Positions 15,403 to 23,252 are shown, numbered from the stretch's first letter. The stretch is 64,000 nt of DNA from Domibacillus robiginosus (GCF_000966195.1 NZ_LAHL01000005.1:1-64000), one strand, 5' to 3'. Notes: generated by a model from the letters alone, not told the origin. Made by a program: numbers and translations.

Positions 15403-16360
15403 CGGTGCCAGCCCCTTCAGATTGTTGTTTGTGTAACACATGGCCTGCGAGCGCATATAAAACAATCGTTGAAGACAAGTGGGCAGACAATTGTGAAGGA
15501 TCCTGCTGCGGATATACCTCTACAAAGTCCATGCCAGCAATACCGAGCTTAGCAATTTCATGAACAAGCGTAAGCAATTCATAAGAGGTTAATCCGTTAC
15601 CGTCAACCGGCCCGCCTGGATTAAAAGCAAAATCCAACACATCACTGCAAATACTTAAATACACACAGTCCACTTCTTTTGAAGCAAGTTCATGCAGCCG
15701 ATGAGCCAGCGCTTTTAAATCGGGATGTTCACGAATGTCGTTAACGGTAATTGTCACTGCTCCTGCTTTATGTGCATTCCGGCCGCTTTCAGGCTTGTTT
15801 CGGGGGCCGTGAATCCCGGTATGTATGATACTTTCATTCCGGACACCTTCTTGCTCATACAACCGCATAAACGGGCTGCAGCGTGCGTAGGGGTCTCCTT
15901 CATGAGATGGAAGATTATCATAGTGAGCATCTAAATGAATAACGCCAACTTTTTTACCAACATTCGTCAATGAGCGGACAATCGGAAACGTTATGCCATG
16001 ATCGCCGCCAAGCCCGATCAAAAATTTGCCGCTCTGCCAAAGCGGTTCGGTAAACTGTGTAATCCGGGTCATGGTTTCTTCTACATCAGCCGGTACTACA
16101 TCCACATCCCCGATATCTCCGAGCCTGATATGCTCAAACACATCCATATGATTTAGTTCTGGCAGGTAGCCGCTATAGCGCCCAGAGCTTAACCGCATAA
16201 CTTTAGGGCCCAGTTCACAGCCTGTATAGTCTCCCCAGGTTACGGCACCTTCCCAGGGCACGCCATAAACGATCGCATCCACTTCATCCAAACGATGATC
16301 AGCCGCTAAATTTCGTGCCCCTAAAAAACAAGGTGTATTTCCATAAATCATGTTACTCAT
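15374..16360 (-). CDS. Ureohydrolase (arginase/agmatinase family) with a Cys in the metal site
   Basis: The 328-residue ureohydrolase-fold protein would hydrolyse a guanidino compound to urea plus an amine. Metal-binding motifs are GGDHG (H121) and DAHYD (D144, H146, D148). The third motif, normally SxDxD, reads SICSD (236-240), so a cysteine occupies one aspartate position while D240 remains. The tail after it, FNPGGPVDGNGLT, fits the family. The substrate is unknown; agmatine, guanidinobutyrate or guanidine are possibilities. Start: ATG at 16360 after GAAAGGAC; an upstream frame to 16408 lacks this site. It is translationally coupled to the NRAMP-like transporter. Confidence 0.8.
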   Translation of the reverse strand: MSNMIYGNTPCFLGARNLAADHRLDEVDAIVYGVPWEGAVTWGDYTGCELGPKVMRLSSGRYSGYLPELNHMDVFEHIRLGDIGDVDVVPADVEETMTRITQFTEPLWQSGKFLIGLGGDHGITFPIVRSLTNVGKKVGVIHLDAHYDNLPSHEGDPYARCSPFMRLYEQEGVRNESIIHTGIHGPRNKPESGRNAHKAGAVTITVNDIREHPDLKALAHRLHELASKEVDCVYLSICSDVLDFAFNPGGPVDGNGLTSYELLTLVHEIAKLGIAGMDFVEVYPQQDPSQLSAHLSSTIVLYALAGHVLHKQQSEGAGTVGENIQGQD

Positions 16361-16437
16361 CCAAACAGTCCTTTCATGATAAGGGTTGGTTTTCTTTTTC
16401 CCTAACAAGAAGGAAGAAAACCAGGAATTTGGAATAA

Positions 16438-16566
16438 GGTTTAGGCTATGCTTTGATTTCAGTCATTGAGGGGATTCGTCCGGTCGTTATAGCCTTAATG
16501 ATGTATGCGGCCGCTACATTTGCCCTGTCAGCTGGCGCAGGTGGGGAATGGAAATCCATACAGTAG
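16438..16566 (+). pseudogene. Probable remnant of a ChrA-type chromate transporter
   Basis: A 42-codon open stretch contains SVIEGIRPVVIALMMYAA, which resembles the conserved GxRPxVxxLxxxAA segment of chromate (CHR family) transporters. There is no start codon with a ribosome binding site, and a TAA directly precedes it. The terminal TAG falls within the hairpin that precedes element 2. I read it as a decayed gene fragment; similarity is by eye only. Confidence 0.4.
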
Positions 16567-16577
16567 ATTTACTGTAT
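16558..16577. repeat. Hairpin copy A flanking intergenic element 2
   Basis: ATACAGTA and TACTGTAT form an 8-bp stem with loop GATT. An identical 20-base copy occurs at 16992-17011, immediately after the element. Confidence 0.7.
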
Positions 16578-16578
16578 C

Positions 16579-16991
16579 GAGAGTGTAGACAAAATCTTTC
16601 TCTTTCAAAAAAGAGCCGATAAGTGAAGCCTGCCGGACTTCGCGTATTCTAAGGCAGTGCGGGAGCTTCCTCGGCTTGCGCCTGCGGGAGTCTTCGTCCG
16701 GCCTGCTTCACTAAATGGTATTGAAGATCAATCAGCCAAGGACTGCGTAGACATTTCCTCTTTTTTAAAAAGAAAAAATATGACCTTATTGGTTTTATAC
16801 AATTTTGTTGCAAGCCACTTGGCGTCGGGAGGGCCGCGCAGACTCCTATGGGACTATCGGGCAGCAGAGACCGGTGGAGCCGACAGGCGCAACTGGGCTC
16901 TGCGCCTGCCCCATGGAAAGCGGAGCTGCCCGGACGCCGCTGATCTATCCCCATTCATGTAGACGGTTATCAATCACTTTTCTACAGCCTG
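16579..16991. repeat. Structured intergenic element 2 between duplicated hairpins
   Basis: The 413-base element has the same left boundary as element 1 (GAGAGTGTAGACAAAA) and a closely related right boundary (TTTTCTACAGCCTG). A 17-base arm at 16622-16638 pairs with 16696-16712 at 15 of 17 positions, making a 91-base stem-loop rich in GC. A second GC-rich folded block spans about 16820-16940. It has no convincing coding potential; the short open frames here have no ribosome binding site. It may be a composite of two repeat units, since GCGTAGACA recurs internally at 16745. Confidence 0.5.
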
Positions 16992-17011
16992 ATACAGTAG
17001 ATTTACTGTAT
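16992..17011. repeat. Hairpin copy B flanking intergenic element 2
   Basis: This is an exact repeat of the 20-base hairpin at 16558-16577, with the same GATT loop, followed by CTTTATATTTTTT. The stretch from here to 17118 contains no gene I can support; an ATG at 17035 opens only an 18-codon frame. Confidence 0.7.
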
Positions 17012-17118
17012 CTTTATATTTTTTAACCAGGAGGATGACATACCCTGCTTTTGTTACTGCCATAGTCGTCCTTCGCGGAATGGACTTTTATTCTTAAGTG
17101 TCCCCGATGGTTCAATAA

Positions 17119-17168
17119 ATCGGCAGGACGGTTAGAAACAGGTATCTGGCTGTCCTGCCGTTTTTTTT
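17119..17168 (+). terminator. Strong terminator upstream of the flavin monooxygenase gene
   Basis: CGGCAGGAC (17121-17129) pairs perfectly with GTCCTGCCG (17152-17160) and eight T follow. No intact gene precedes it on this strand, which suggests it belonged to the gene whose remains lie at 16438-17100. Confidence 0.7.
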
Positions 17169-17258
17169 CGTCCAGAAAGGCCATATTATTTCCTTGCCTA
17201 AACCGATCATGGTACTTTTAAAAGAAAGGATACGATGCAACGGAAGGAAGGTTTTTTT

Positions 17259-18317
17259 ATGGAAATTGGGATTAGTACATTTGTGGAAACAACACCCGAT
17301 ATAAAGACAGGCATCGTGATTGAGCACGCTGAGCGGCTGCGTCAGGTAGTCGAGGAAATCGTGTTGGCTGATCAGGTGGGCCTGGATGTATTTGGAGTGG
17401 GTGAGCACCATCGTGAAGATTATGCAGCATCTTCTCCGGCTGTTGTATTGGCCGCAGCAGCCCCGCAAACAAAACAAATCCGGCTGACAAGCGCTGTAAC
17501 CGTGCTTTCTTCAGCCGACCCGGTACGCGTATTCCAGGACTTTGCGACGCTTGACGCCCTGTCAAATGGTCGGGCCGAAATTATGGCGGGGCGGGGGTCA
17601 TTTATTGAGTCTTTCCCATTGTTTGGGTATGATTTACAGGATTACAACGAACTGTTTGACGAAAAGCTGGATTTGCTGCTGAACATTCGAAGTGCTGAAA
17701 AAGTAACGTGGCAGGGAAAACACCGGCCGGCGATTCAAAATCTGGGTATATACCCGCGGCCTGTGCAAAATTCACTTCCAGTCTGGATCGGCAGCGGCGG
17801 CAATTCTGAATCAGTCGTTCGCGCCGGGCTTCTTGGCCTGCCGCTTGTGCTCGCCATTATCGGCGGAAGCCCGGTTCAATTTGCCCCGCTTGTAGAGCTG
17901 TATAAAAAAGCAGTGGTGCATGCCGGGCATGATCCGGCTGTTCTGCCAGTAGCGTCACATTCACACGGCTTTTTAGCCAAAAGTACAGAGGAGGCGGCTG
18001 ATTTATTTTTCCCGTCTACACAGGCGGCGATGAATAAGCTGGGCAGGGAACGTGGTTGGGGACCATATAGCCGGGCAAGCTTTGATGCGGCTCGAAGCTT
18101 TGATGGTGCCCTGTATGTCGGTGATCCAGAAACGGTTGCCCAAAAAATCATTCACCTTCGTAAAAAGGTCGGTATTACACGGTTTATGCTGCATGTTCCA
18201 GTGGGCACGATGCCTCATGAACTGGTGATGAATGCAATTGAACTGCTTGGCAGGGAAGTGGCACCCATTGTACGTGAAGAAATAGCTAAGTGGGAAGCGG
18301 ACGGACAGCCGCAATAA
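17259..18317 (+). CDS. LLM-class flavin-dependent oxidoreductase (luciferase-like)
   Basis: The 352-residue TIM-barrel protein is of the bacterial luciferase family. GVGEHHREDYAASSPAVVLAAAA (residues 46-68) includes the EHH motif common in this group, and GRAEIMAGRGS (about 105-115) is the FMN-binding region. Such proteins use reduced flavin to oxidise small organic substrates; this one's substrate is unknown. The ATG at 17259 follows AAGGAAGG. The gene is 16 bases ahead of an aldose epimerase gene and probably co-transcribed. There is no membrane segment or signal peptide. Confidence 0.8.
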   Translation: MEIGISTFVETTPDIKTGIVIEHAERLRQVVEEIVLADQVGLDVFGVGEHHREDYAASSPAVVLAAAAPQTKQIRLTSAVTVLSSADPVRVFQDFATLDALSNGRAEIMAGRGSFIESFPLFGYDLQDYNELFDEKLDLLLNIRSAEKVTWQGKHRPAIQNLGIYPRPVQNSLPVWIGSGGNSESVVRAGLLGLPLVLAIIGGSPVQFAPLVELYKKAVVHAGHDPAVLPVASHSHGFLAKSTEEAADLFFPSTQAAMNKLGRERGWGPYSRASFDAARSFDGALYVGDPETVAQKIIHLRKKVGITRFMLHVPVGTMPHELVMNAIELLGREVAPIVREEIAKWEADGQPQ

Positions 18318-18333
18318 GGAAAGGAGCTATGAA

Positions 18334-19212
18334 ATGATTGTTCTCGAAAATGAAACGTTAACCGTTAATATTTCTCCGTCCGGGGCGGAAGTGCGGAAAG
18401 TGTTTCATAAAAAAACGGGTCTGGATTATATGTGGAGTGGTAACAGCAAGTATTGGGGCCGTGTGTCACCAGTGCTGTTTCCAATTGTCGGCCGTCTGAA
18501 AAGAGATCGATATACGCTGGAAGATAAATCACACAGAATGCCACAGCATGGTTTTTTACGAGATGTGGAATTTACCGTACAGGATCGGGGAAAGGATTAT
18601 GCGGCCTTTTGCTTTGACCCGCTTGATTCATTCCTTGACATTTACCCATTTCGGTTTCAAGTGATGATTTACTACACATTAAAAGAGGAATCCTTAAATG
18701 TGCGCTGGGAAATTCGGAACGAGCATCATAAAACAATGTATTTCTCCATCGGTGCCCATCCTGCCTTTAATGTACCGCTTCAAGCGGAAGAAAAAGCGGA
18801 AGAATATACATTGAACTTTACGCCGGCAGCGGGCAGACAGGTCACGCAATATGAGCTGGTAAACTCAATGGCAAGGGAAAAAAAGACGCTTCAAACGATT
18901 GAGCCGATTTCCATTCAGTCCTCCTTGTTTGAACAGGACGCCTTTATATACAGCCACATTGACCGCGTTTCACTCCGATCAAATCGGACCGGCCATGGAG
19001 TAGAAGTGGACCTGGCTGGGTTTCCCTTTGTCGGCATTTGGTCAAGCTACAACAAAAAAACCAGCAAAATGGCGCCGTTTGTCTGCATTGAACCATGGTA
19101 TGGCATTGCCGATACAGTCGATGCCAGCGGGAAACTAAATGAAAAGCTGGGGATAAACGAGATTGAAAAGGGTGGACGGTTTAAAGCTGATTATACCATT
19201 ACCTTTAAATAA
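18334..19212 (+). CDS. Aldose 1-epimerase family protein (LacX-like)
   Basis: The 292-residue protein has the galactose mutarotase fold. HGFLRD (about residue 69), GAHPAFN (about 140) and CIEPWYGIAD (about 252) match the LacX-type subgroup, which places His and Glu residues around the sugar ring. It would interconvert the anomers of a hexose or hexose phosphate. The start ATG follows AAGGAAAGGAGCT. The last codons overlap the first unit of a structured tandem repeat. The substrate cannot be told from context. Confidence 0.8.
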   Translation: MIVLENETLTVNISPSGAEVRKVFHKKTGLDYMWSGNSKYWGRVSPVLFPIVGRLKRDRYTLEDKSHRMPQHGFLRDVEFTVQDRGKDYAAFCFDPLDSFLDIYPFRFQVMIYYTLKEESLNVRWEIRNEHHKTMYFSIGAHPAFNVPLQAEEKAEEYTLNFTPAAGRQVTQYELVNSMAREKKTLQTIEPISIQSSLFEQDAFIYSHIDRVSLRSNRTGHGVEVDLAGFPFVGIWSSYNKKTSKMAPFVCIEPWYGIADTVDASGKLNEKLGINEIEKGGRFKADYTITFK

Positions 19213-19337
19213 GTGAAGTTCTCCTAAAAACGCACACGTCCTGTGTGCAACGGAGAACCCAAAACATCCTGTTTAAGTGAAGTTCTCTAAGAAGGCACAC
19301 GTCCTGTGTGCAACGGAGAATCCAAAAAATCCTGTTT
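19211..19337. repeat. Tandem pair of 64-bp structured repeats
   Basis: Two units (19211-19274 and 19275-19337) share the same design. GTTCTCC pairs with GGAGAAC, and inside it GCACAC pairs with GTGTGC around GTCCT. The second unit reads GTTCTCT and GGAGAAT and keeps pairing through wobbles. Each unit ends CCTGTTTAAG. They lie between the epimerase stop and its terminator, so they would be at the 3' end of that mRNA. Confidence 0.7.
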
Positions 19338-19350
19338 AAGTAAACAAGAG

Positions 19351-19386
19351 AAACTGCCTAGTCAGAAAGACTGGGCAGTTTTTCAT
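19351..19386 (+). terminator. Terminator of the monooxygenase-epimerase unit
   Basis: AAACTGCCTAGTC pairs with GACTGGGCAGTTT around AGAAA, with one mismatch position, and is followed by TTTTT. Confidence 0.75.
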
Positions 19387-19499
19387 TTGGGAAATGGAAA
19401 CAACAGGGCTTATAAACAAACAGTAAAAGTGTCCATCACAGTATTATACTTTTTTTAAAAGAACATGGAATGGAACAAAGCGGCTAACATTCTGCTGTG

Positions 19500-19521
19500 G
19501 AATGTATGGCGACATACATTC
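19500..19521. other. Perfect 9-bp inverted repeat in the region upstream of the GntR gene
   Basis: GAATGTATG and CATACATTC flank GCGA. It lies in a 340-base AT-rich non-coding stretch (19387-19726) that otherwise holds only the promoter and operator listed next. It could be a regulator site; no T run follows. Confidence 0.35.
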
Positions 19522-19646
19522 TTGCTAAAAAGATAGACATGAAGTATAAAGCGCGATGATAAAAAAATTTTTTATTATAATCTGAAATCGTTGAAAACCC
19601 TTACGGTTGCAAGGTTTAAAGGGAGAATTGGTTTTTTATGAGGGTA

Positions 19647-19675
19647 TTGACATTTTATGTTTGGTTGATTATGAT
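19647..19675 (+). promoter_or_regulatory. Strong sigma-A promoter of the GntR-family regulator gene
   Basis: TTGACA is followed after exactly 17 bases by TATGAT, a near-consensus pair. Transcription should start near 19682. Confidence 0.75.
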
Positions 19676-19685
19676 ACCAATATAT

Positions 19686-19699
19686 TCTGATATATCAGA
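19686..19699. promoter_or_regulatory. Palindromic operator candidate for the GntR-family regulator
   Basis: TCTGATATATCAGA is a perfect 14-bp palindrome placed just downstream of the predicted transcription start, where a bound repressor would block its own gene. FCD-type GntR proteins bind short palindromes of this kind. Confidence 0.5.
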
Positions 19700-19726
19700 C
19701 ATCACTATAAAGAAAGGAGGGGGAAA

Positions 19727-20413
19727 ATGGAGCCGAAAATTAACTTGAACGTAAAGACAGAAGAAATAAAGTCTCTTCGTGAAGTTGTGCTGGGATCGAT
19801 ACGGCAGGCGATTGTTACGGGAAAATTAAAACCGGGACAGCAATTGAAAGAAAGAGAACTGGCTCTCGCCATTGGAACAAGCACAACACCTGTAAAAGAA
19901 GCACTTCGTATTTTAAGCCATGAAGGTTTAGTAGAAACTTTTCCAAGAAAAGGAACGTTCGTTTCCGAGGGTGTTCATACTTCTATTAAAGAAATTTTTA
20001 TGTTAAGAGCCAATCTAGACAGCCTTCTAGCTAGACTTGCTGCTTTGAAAGTAACCAAAGAGGAACTAATGCAATTAGAAAACCAAATTAGTATAATGGA
20101 AAACCTTGTAAAGAAAAAATCGGTAGACCACTTAAAAAAAGAAAATACCAATTTTCACATGATGATCCGAAAAGCGGCAAAAAACCCGGTTATTTTTCAA
20201 ATGATTATGAATGTCGTAGCGTATGATGAAGCATTTCGTGATCGGACTTATGAACATGAAGAAGAAATTGAAGCAGGATTTAACGATCACCGGCTTGTTT
20301 ACGAAGCAATCCGTGCAGGAGATGAAAACTTATCTGAGGAACGGATGAAAAGTCACATTTTGAGGTCAGTAGAACGAGTATTGGAAAAAGAAAAAAAGAA
20401 AAAAGAAAACTGA
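19727..20413 (+). CDS. GntR-family (FCD) transcriptional regulator
   Basis: The 228-residue repressor-type protein has a winged helix near residues 14-80 (LKERELALAIGTSTTPVKEALRIL) and an all-helical FCD ligand domain. The latter has the NFHMMIRKAAKN and HRLVYEAIRAGD motifs that usually place metal-coordinating residues and bind organic acids. The start follows AAAGGAGGGGG. It probably controls the downstream NRAMP-like transporter and 2-hydroxyacid dehydrogenase genes as well as itself. The C-terminus is very lysine-rich. The effector is unknown; a sugar acid or 2-ketoacid is a reasonable guess. Confidence 0.82.
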   Translation: MEPKINLNVKTEEIKSLREVVLGSIRQAIVTGKLKPGQQLKERELALAIGTSTTPVKEALRILSHEGLVETFPRKGTFVSEGVHTSIKEIFMLRANLDSLLARLAALKVTKEELMQLENQISIMENLVKKKSVDHLKKENTNFHMMIRKAAKNPVIFQMIMNVVAYDEAFRDRTYEHEEEIEAGFNDHRLVYEAIRAGDENLSEERMKSHILRSVERVLEKEKKKKEN

Positions 20414-20536
20414 CGTGTAGAGCCTGGTAAGCAACACGTCAGCTTGTCTTCCGGATATTCTCCCAATGGAGAGCCGTACAGCCTCCATTATAGCAGTGAA
20501 TTTTCTTTTAAACAATGCGCATATAAAGCATTATTT

Positions 20537-20551
20537 TGTAAGCGCTTTACA
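20537..20551. promoter_or_regulatory. cre site (CcpA) ahead of the NRAMP-like transporter gene
   Basis: TGTAAGCGCTTTACA fits the catabolite-responsive consensus TGWAARCGYTWWCA closely. It lies 22 bases before a TATAAT at 20573, where CcpA binding would repress. This indicates carbon catabolite control of the transporter-dehydrogenase operon. Confidence 0.7.
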
Positions 20552-20601
20552 AGAGATTAGCATGCGAAAAAGTATAATAACTTTTATGGAGGAGGTTCCG
20601 T

Positions 20602-21924
20602 ATGGAATTAAACCAGCGCAATCAAGAAATTAACGAAGTTCAAGCCGAACAAACTACACTCGTTCCTGAAAAACGATCTTTTTTAAAGACGATGCGCTCT
20701 TATGGGCCGGGGATTGTCGTTGTACTAACGTGGATGGGAGCAGGAGACCTGGTGGATGCTTCTGTCGCCGGGTCCCATTATGGATACTCACTCATGTGGG
20801 TTCTTGCGCTTGCTCTGTTAATCCGTTTTTGTATTGTGAACATTATGGCTCGCATTGAGCTTTGTAATACACAGGGTATTTCTCTTTTGCAAGGCTTTGC
20901 AGGCCTTCATAAGTTTTATCCTTACTTTTTTGCTTTTGCAGCAATCATTATGGGTCACCTGGTTAATGCATACATGATTAAAGGTACCGGGGAAGTGCTC
21001 GCCTGGATTTTTAATTTTGGTTCCCCATTAATGTGGTCAGTCGGTGTTGTTATTCTTAGCCTATTTATTCTAGGAAAAAATATTTACAACAAAATGGAGC
21101 TTATTATGAAAGTGCTCCTTGCCGTTATGACTGTGTCATTTATTGGCCTGGCTCTCTATACAAAGCCGGATGCTTCTGAAATTGTCCGTGGAACAATCGG
21201 GTTTGGTATACCGGAAAATACGGGTGCTTACGGTACATGGGTGGTTGCAATCTCGCTTGTCGGGGCTGTCGCCGGGTCTCTCGGAAACTTTTTATATGGA
21301 TACTTTATTAAAGAAAGAGGCTGGACAAAGCCTGTTCACAAGAAAATGCAGCGCAATGATTTGCTGCTGGGTATTTGCGTAGGTGTTGTAATTAATCTTT
21401 CTATCTGGGTAGTGGGCGCTGAGATTTTAAGACCCAATAACATTGAAGTAAATAGTTTAAGTGATATTGCAGCAGCTTTAGAACTTCACCTGGGCTGGCT
21501 TGGGTCTACTATCTTTTACCTGGGAGCGTTTGGCGTGCTTTACAGTAGTGTAATTGGCCATGCAGTCGGATTTCCTCGAATTACTGTCGATTGCCTGCAT
21601 ATTGTGAGTCAAAAAAGAAAAGAAAAGTACGGCAAGAATCTTACAGAGGATCCGCTGTTTAAATGGGTGAGTTTGTTTATTCTCGTTACTCCACTTGTTT
21701 GGTCGCTTCCTAATATGCCTGGCTTCGTTACACTCGTCGTATTTGTAAACGTATTGTATGTAATCGCACTGCCAGCTATTTCAATCGGTCTTTTAATCTT
21801 ATCAAACAAGAAATCACTATTGGGGAAAAGTACAAATAATTGGTTCGAAAATATGGTGCTTTCCGCTACAACGATTCTAGCTGTCTGGTCTTCAGTCAAA
21901 TTATTTATGGACTTTTTCAATTAA
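20602..21924 (+). CDS. NRAMP-superfamily transporter lacking the metal-site motifs, in a sugar-acid type operon
   Basis: The 440-residue polytopic protein has the NRAMP fold: YGPGIVVVLTWMGAGDLVDASVAGSHYGY in the first segment pair is clearly related. The canonical DPGN is GAGD, however, and the sixth-segment MPHN region reads GSLGN, so the classical metal ligands are lost. It is 16 bases ahead of a 2-hydroxyacid dehydrogenase gene, behind an FCD-type GntR regulator and under a cre site. This context suggests import of an organic acid rather than a metal. Start: ATG after GGAGGAGG. The substrate is inferred from context only. Confidence 0.72.
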   Translation: MELNQRNQEINEVQAEQTTLVPEKRSFLKTMRSYGPGIVVVLTWMGAGDLVDASVAGSHYGYSLMWVLALALLIRFCIVNIMARIELCNTQGISLLQGFAGLHKFYPYFFAFAAIIMGHLVNAYMIKGTGEVLAWIFNFGSPLMWSVGVVILSLFILGKNIYNKMELIMKVLLAVMTVSFIGLALYTKPDASEIVRGTIGFGIPENTGAYGTWVVAISLVGAVAGSLGNFLYGYFIKERGWTKPVHKKMQRNDLLLGICVGVVINLSIWVVGAEILRPNNIEVNSLSDIAAALELHLGWLGSTIFYLGAFGVLYSSVIGHAVGFPRITVDCLHIVSQKRKEKYGKNLTEDPLFKWVSLFILVTPLVWSLPNMPGFVTLVVFVNVLYVIALPAISIGLLILSNKKSLLGKSTNNWFENMVLSATTILAVWSSVKLFMDFFN

Positions 21925-21940
21925 GGGAGATGAAAAGAGC

Positions 21941-22927
21941 ATGAAGCCATCTATTATTGTTTATAAAAAAGTACAGCAGGAAATAAAGAACAAGCTTGAA
22001 CAAGATTGCTCGGTCACGTATTTTGAACAGCCTGATTATGAAAAAGACCCGCTCTTTTGGAAGCATCTTCAAAAAGCGGAAGGGCTTCTAGGTTCTGGGC
22101 TGCGTATTGATGAAGACTTTTTGAAAAAAGCTCCATGCTTAAAGATCATTAGCAATTCTTCAGTTGGTTACGATAATTTGGATTTGAAGGCGATGACGAA
22201 TCGACAGGTTATGGGAACAAATACTCCGGGCGTACTGACGGATACTACAGCAGATACTATATTTGGCTTGCTGATGTCTGCCGCCCGGAAGATGCCACAA
22301 ATGCATACATTAGTTCAAAGCGGTCAGTGGCAGCAAAAAATAACGGAATCCTCATTTGGAGTCGATGTTCATCATAAAGTGCTTGGAATCATTGGAATGG
22401 GCAGGATTGGCAACGCCATTGCCAGGAGAGCACATTTAGGATTTGGCATGGAGATTCTGTATCATAACCGTTCGAGAAATGAACAGGCAGAAAAAGATTA
22501 CCGGGCACAATACTGTGAGCAGGAAGAGCTGTTGCGCCGGTCCGACTTTGTTTGTTTGATGCAGCCACTCACACCTGAGACAAAGCATTCATTTGGCAGG
22601 GAGCAATTCCAGCAAATGAAAAAGACGGCTGTCCTTATCGTCGGATCAAGAGGCGGAATTGTGAAGGAAGAAGAGCTGGCGGATGCACTAAAGCATGGAA
22701 TAATAGGGGGAGCCGGACTTGACGTGTTTGAGCAGGAACCTATCCGGAAAGACCACCCGCTTCTCGGCTGTTCAAATGTTGTTACTTTTCCGCATATTGG
22801 TTCCGCTACACTAGAGACACGTTTGGAAATGGATCGCCTTGCCAGTGACAATTTGCTAAAAGGGCTTAAAGGAGAAGTGCCGCCAAACCTCCTTAATCCA
22901 AGAAATGAAAAAGTAATTGTTTCATAA
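21941..22927 (+). CDS. D-isomer-specific 2-hydroxyacid dehydrogenase
   Basis: The 328-residue NAD(P)-dependent dehydrogenase resembles 2-ketogluconate/glyoxylate/hydroxypyruvate reductases. The Rossmann motif is GMGRIG (residues about 152-157). The catalytic set is Arg in GSRGGIV, Glu in VFEQEP and His in FPHIGSAT. It closely resembles the product at 29063-30022, so the two are paralogues. The start follows AAGGGAGATGAAAAG. Being coupled to the NRAMP-like transporter, it probably reduces an imported keto acid or oxidises the matching hydroxy acid. A weak hairpin (GAAACCG/CGGTTT) with a long T run ends the operon near 22970. Confidence 0.82.
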   Translation: MKPSIIVYKKVQQEIKNKLEQDCSVTYFEQPDYEKDPLFWKHLQKAEGLLGSGLRIDEDFLKKAPCLKIISNSSVGYDNLDLKAMTNRQVMGTNTPGVLTDTTADTIFGLLMSAARKMPQMHTLVQSGQWQQKITESSFGVDVHHKVLGIIGMGRIGNAIARRAHLGFGMEILYHNRSRNEQAEKDYRAQYCEQEELLRRSDFVCLMQPLTPETKHSFGREQFQQMKKTAVLIVGSRGGIVKEEELADALKHGIIGGAGLDVFEQEPIRKDHPLLGCSNVVTFPHIGSATLETRLEMDRLASDNLLKGLKGEVPPNLLNPRNEKVIVS

Positions 22928-23020
22928 TAATTAAAGAGAAACCGTTTGAAAATGTATCCAGCCGGTTTTTTTTATTAATAAATGCGGCTTGTTTTAATTA
23001 CGCAGTTTAAAGCGGGATAA

Positions 23021-23197
23021 GAAATCAATTTTGTCGATCTTCTGCTTCATTTGCGAATGAAAAAAGCTATGCAGCTGCTGAGGCAGGAAGGACTGAAGAT
23101 TTAAGAAGTGGCAAGCATGGTCGGCTGCAGCCACCCGCAGTATTTTAATATTTGCCTTAAACAGTACACCCATCAGTCACCAGGCCAGTTTAAATAA
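23021..23197 (+). pseudogene. Remnant of an AraC-type DNA-binding domain
   Basis: Reading from 23021 gives EINFVDLLLHLRMKKAMQLL, then a TAA at 23102, then EVASMVGCSHPQYFNICLKQ and QSPGQFK before the final stop. This is the double helix-turn-helix of AraC-family proteins, as at the C-terminus of YesN, with an internal stop and no N-terminal domain. No start codon or ribosome binding site fits. It is a dead fragment and nothing else in 22980-23200 looks coding. Confidence 0.7.
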
Positions 23198-23200
23198 GAA

Positions 23201-23238
23201 AGAGGAGCGGTCTTGCATGCAGCAACACCGCTCCTCTT
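23201..23238 (-). terminator. Terminator of tlp
   Basis: AGAGGAGCGGT (23201-23211) pairs perfectly with ACCGCTCCTCT (23227-23237). It lies 15 bases beyond the tlp stop on the - strand. Confidence 0.7.
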
Positions 23239-23252
23239 TGTCATATTTGGGT

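Noticed and set aside
16649-17026. Several 70-100 codon frames in element 2
   Set aside because: The DNA is a GC-rich inverted repeat. The frames occur on both strands, lack ribosome binding sites and give proline/arginine/cysteine-rich nonsense.
17035-17097. Small ORF beginning right after AGGAGG
   Set aside because: The ATG directly abuts the AGGAGG, leaving no spacing, and the frame is only 18-20 codons with no recognisable pattern.
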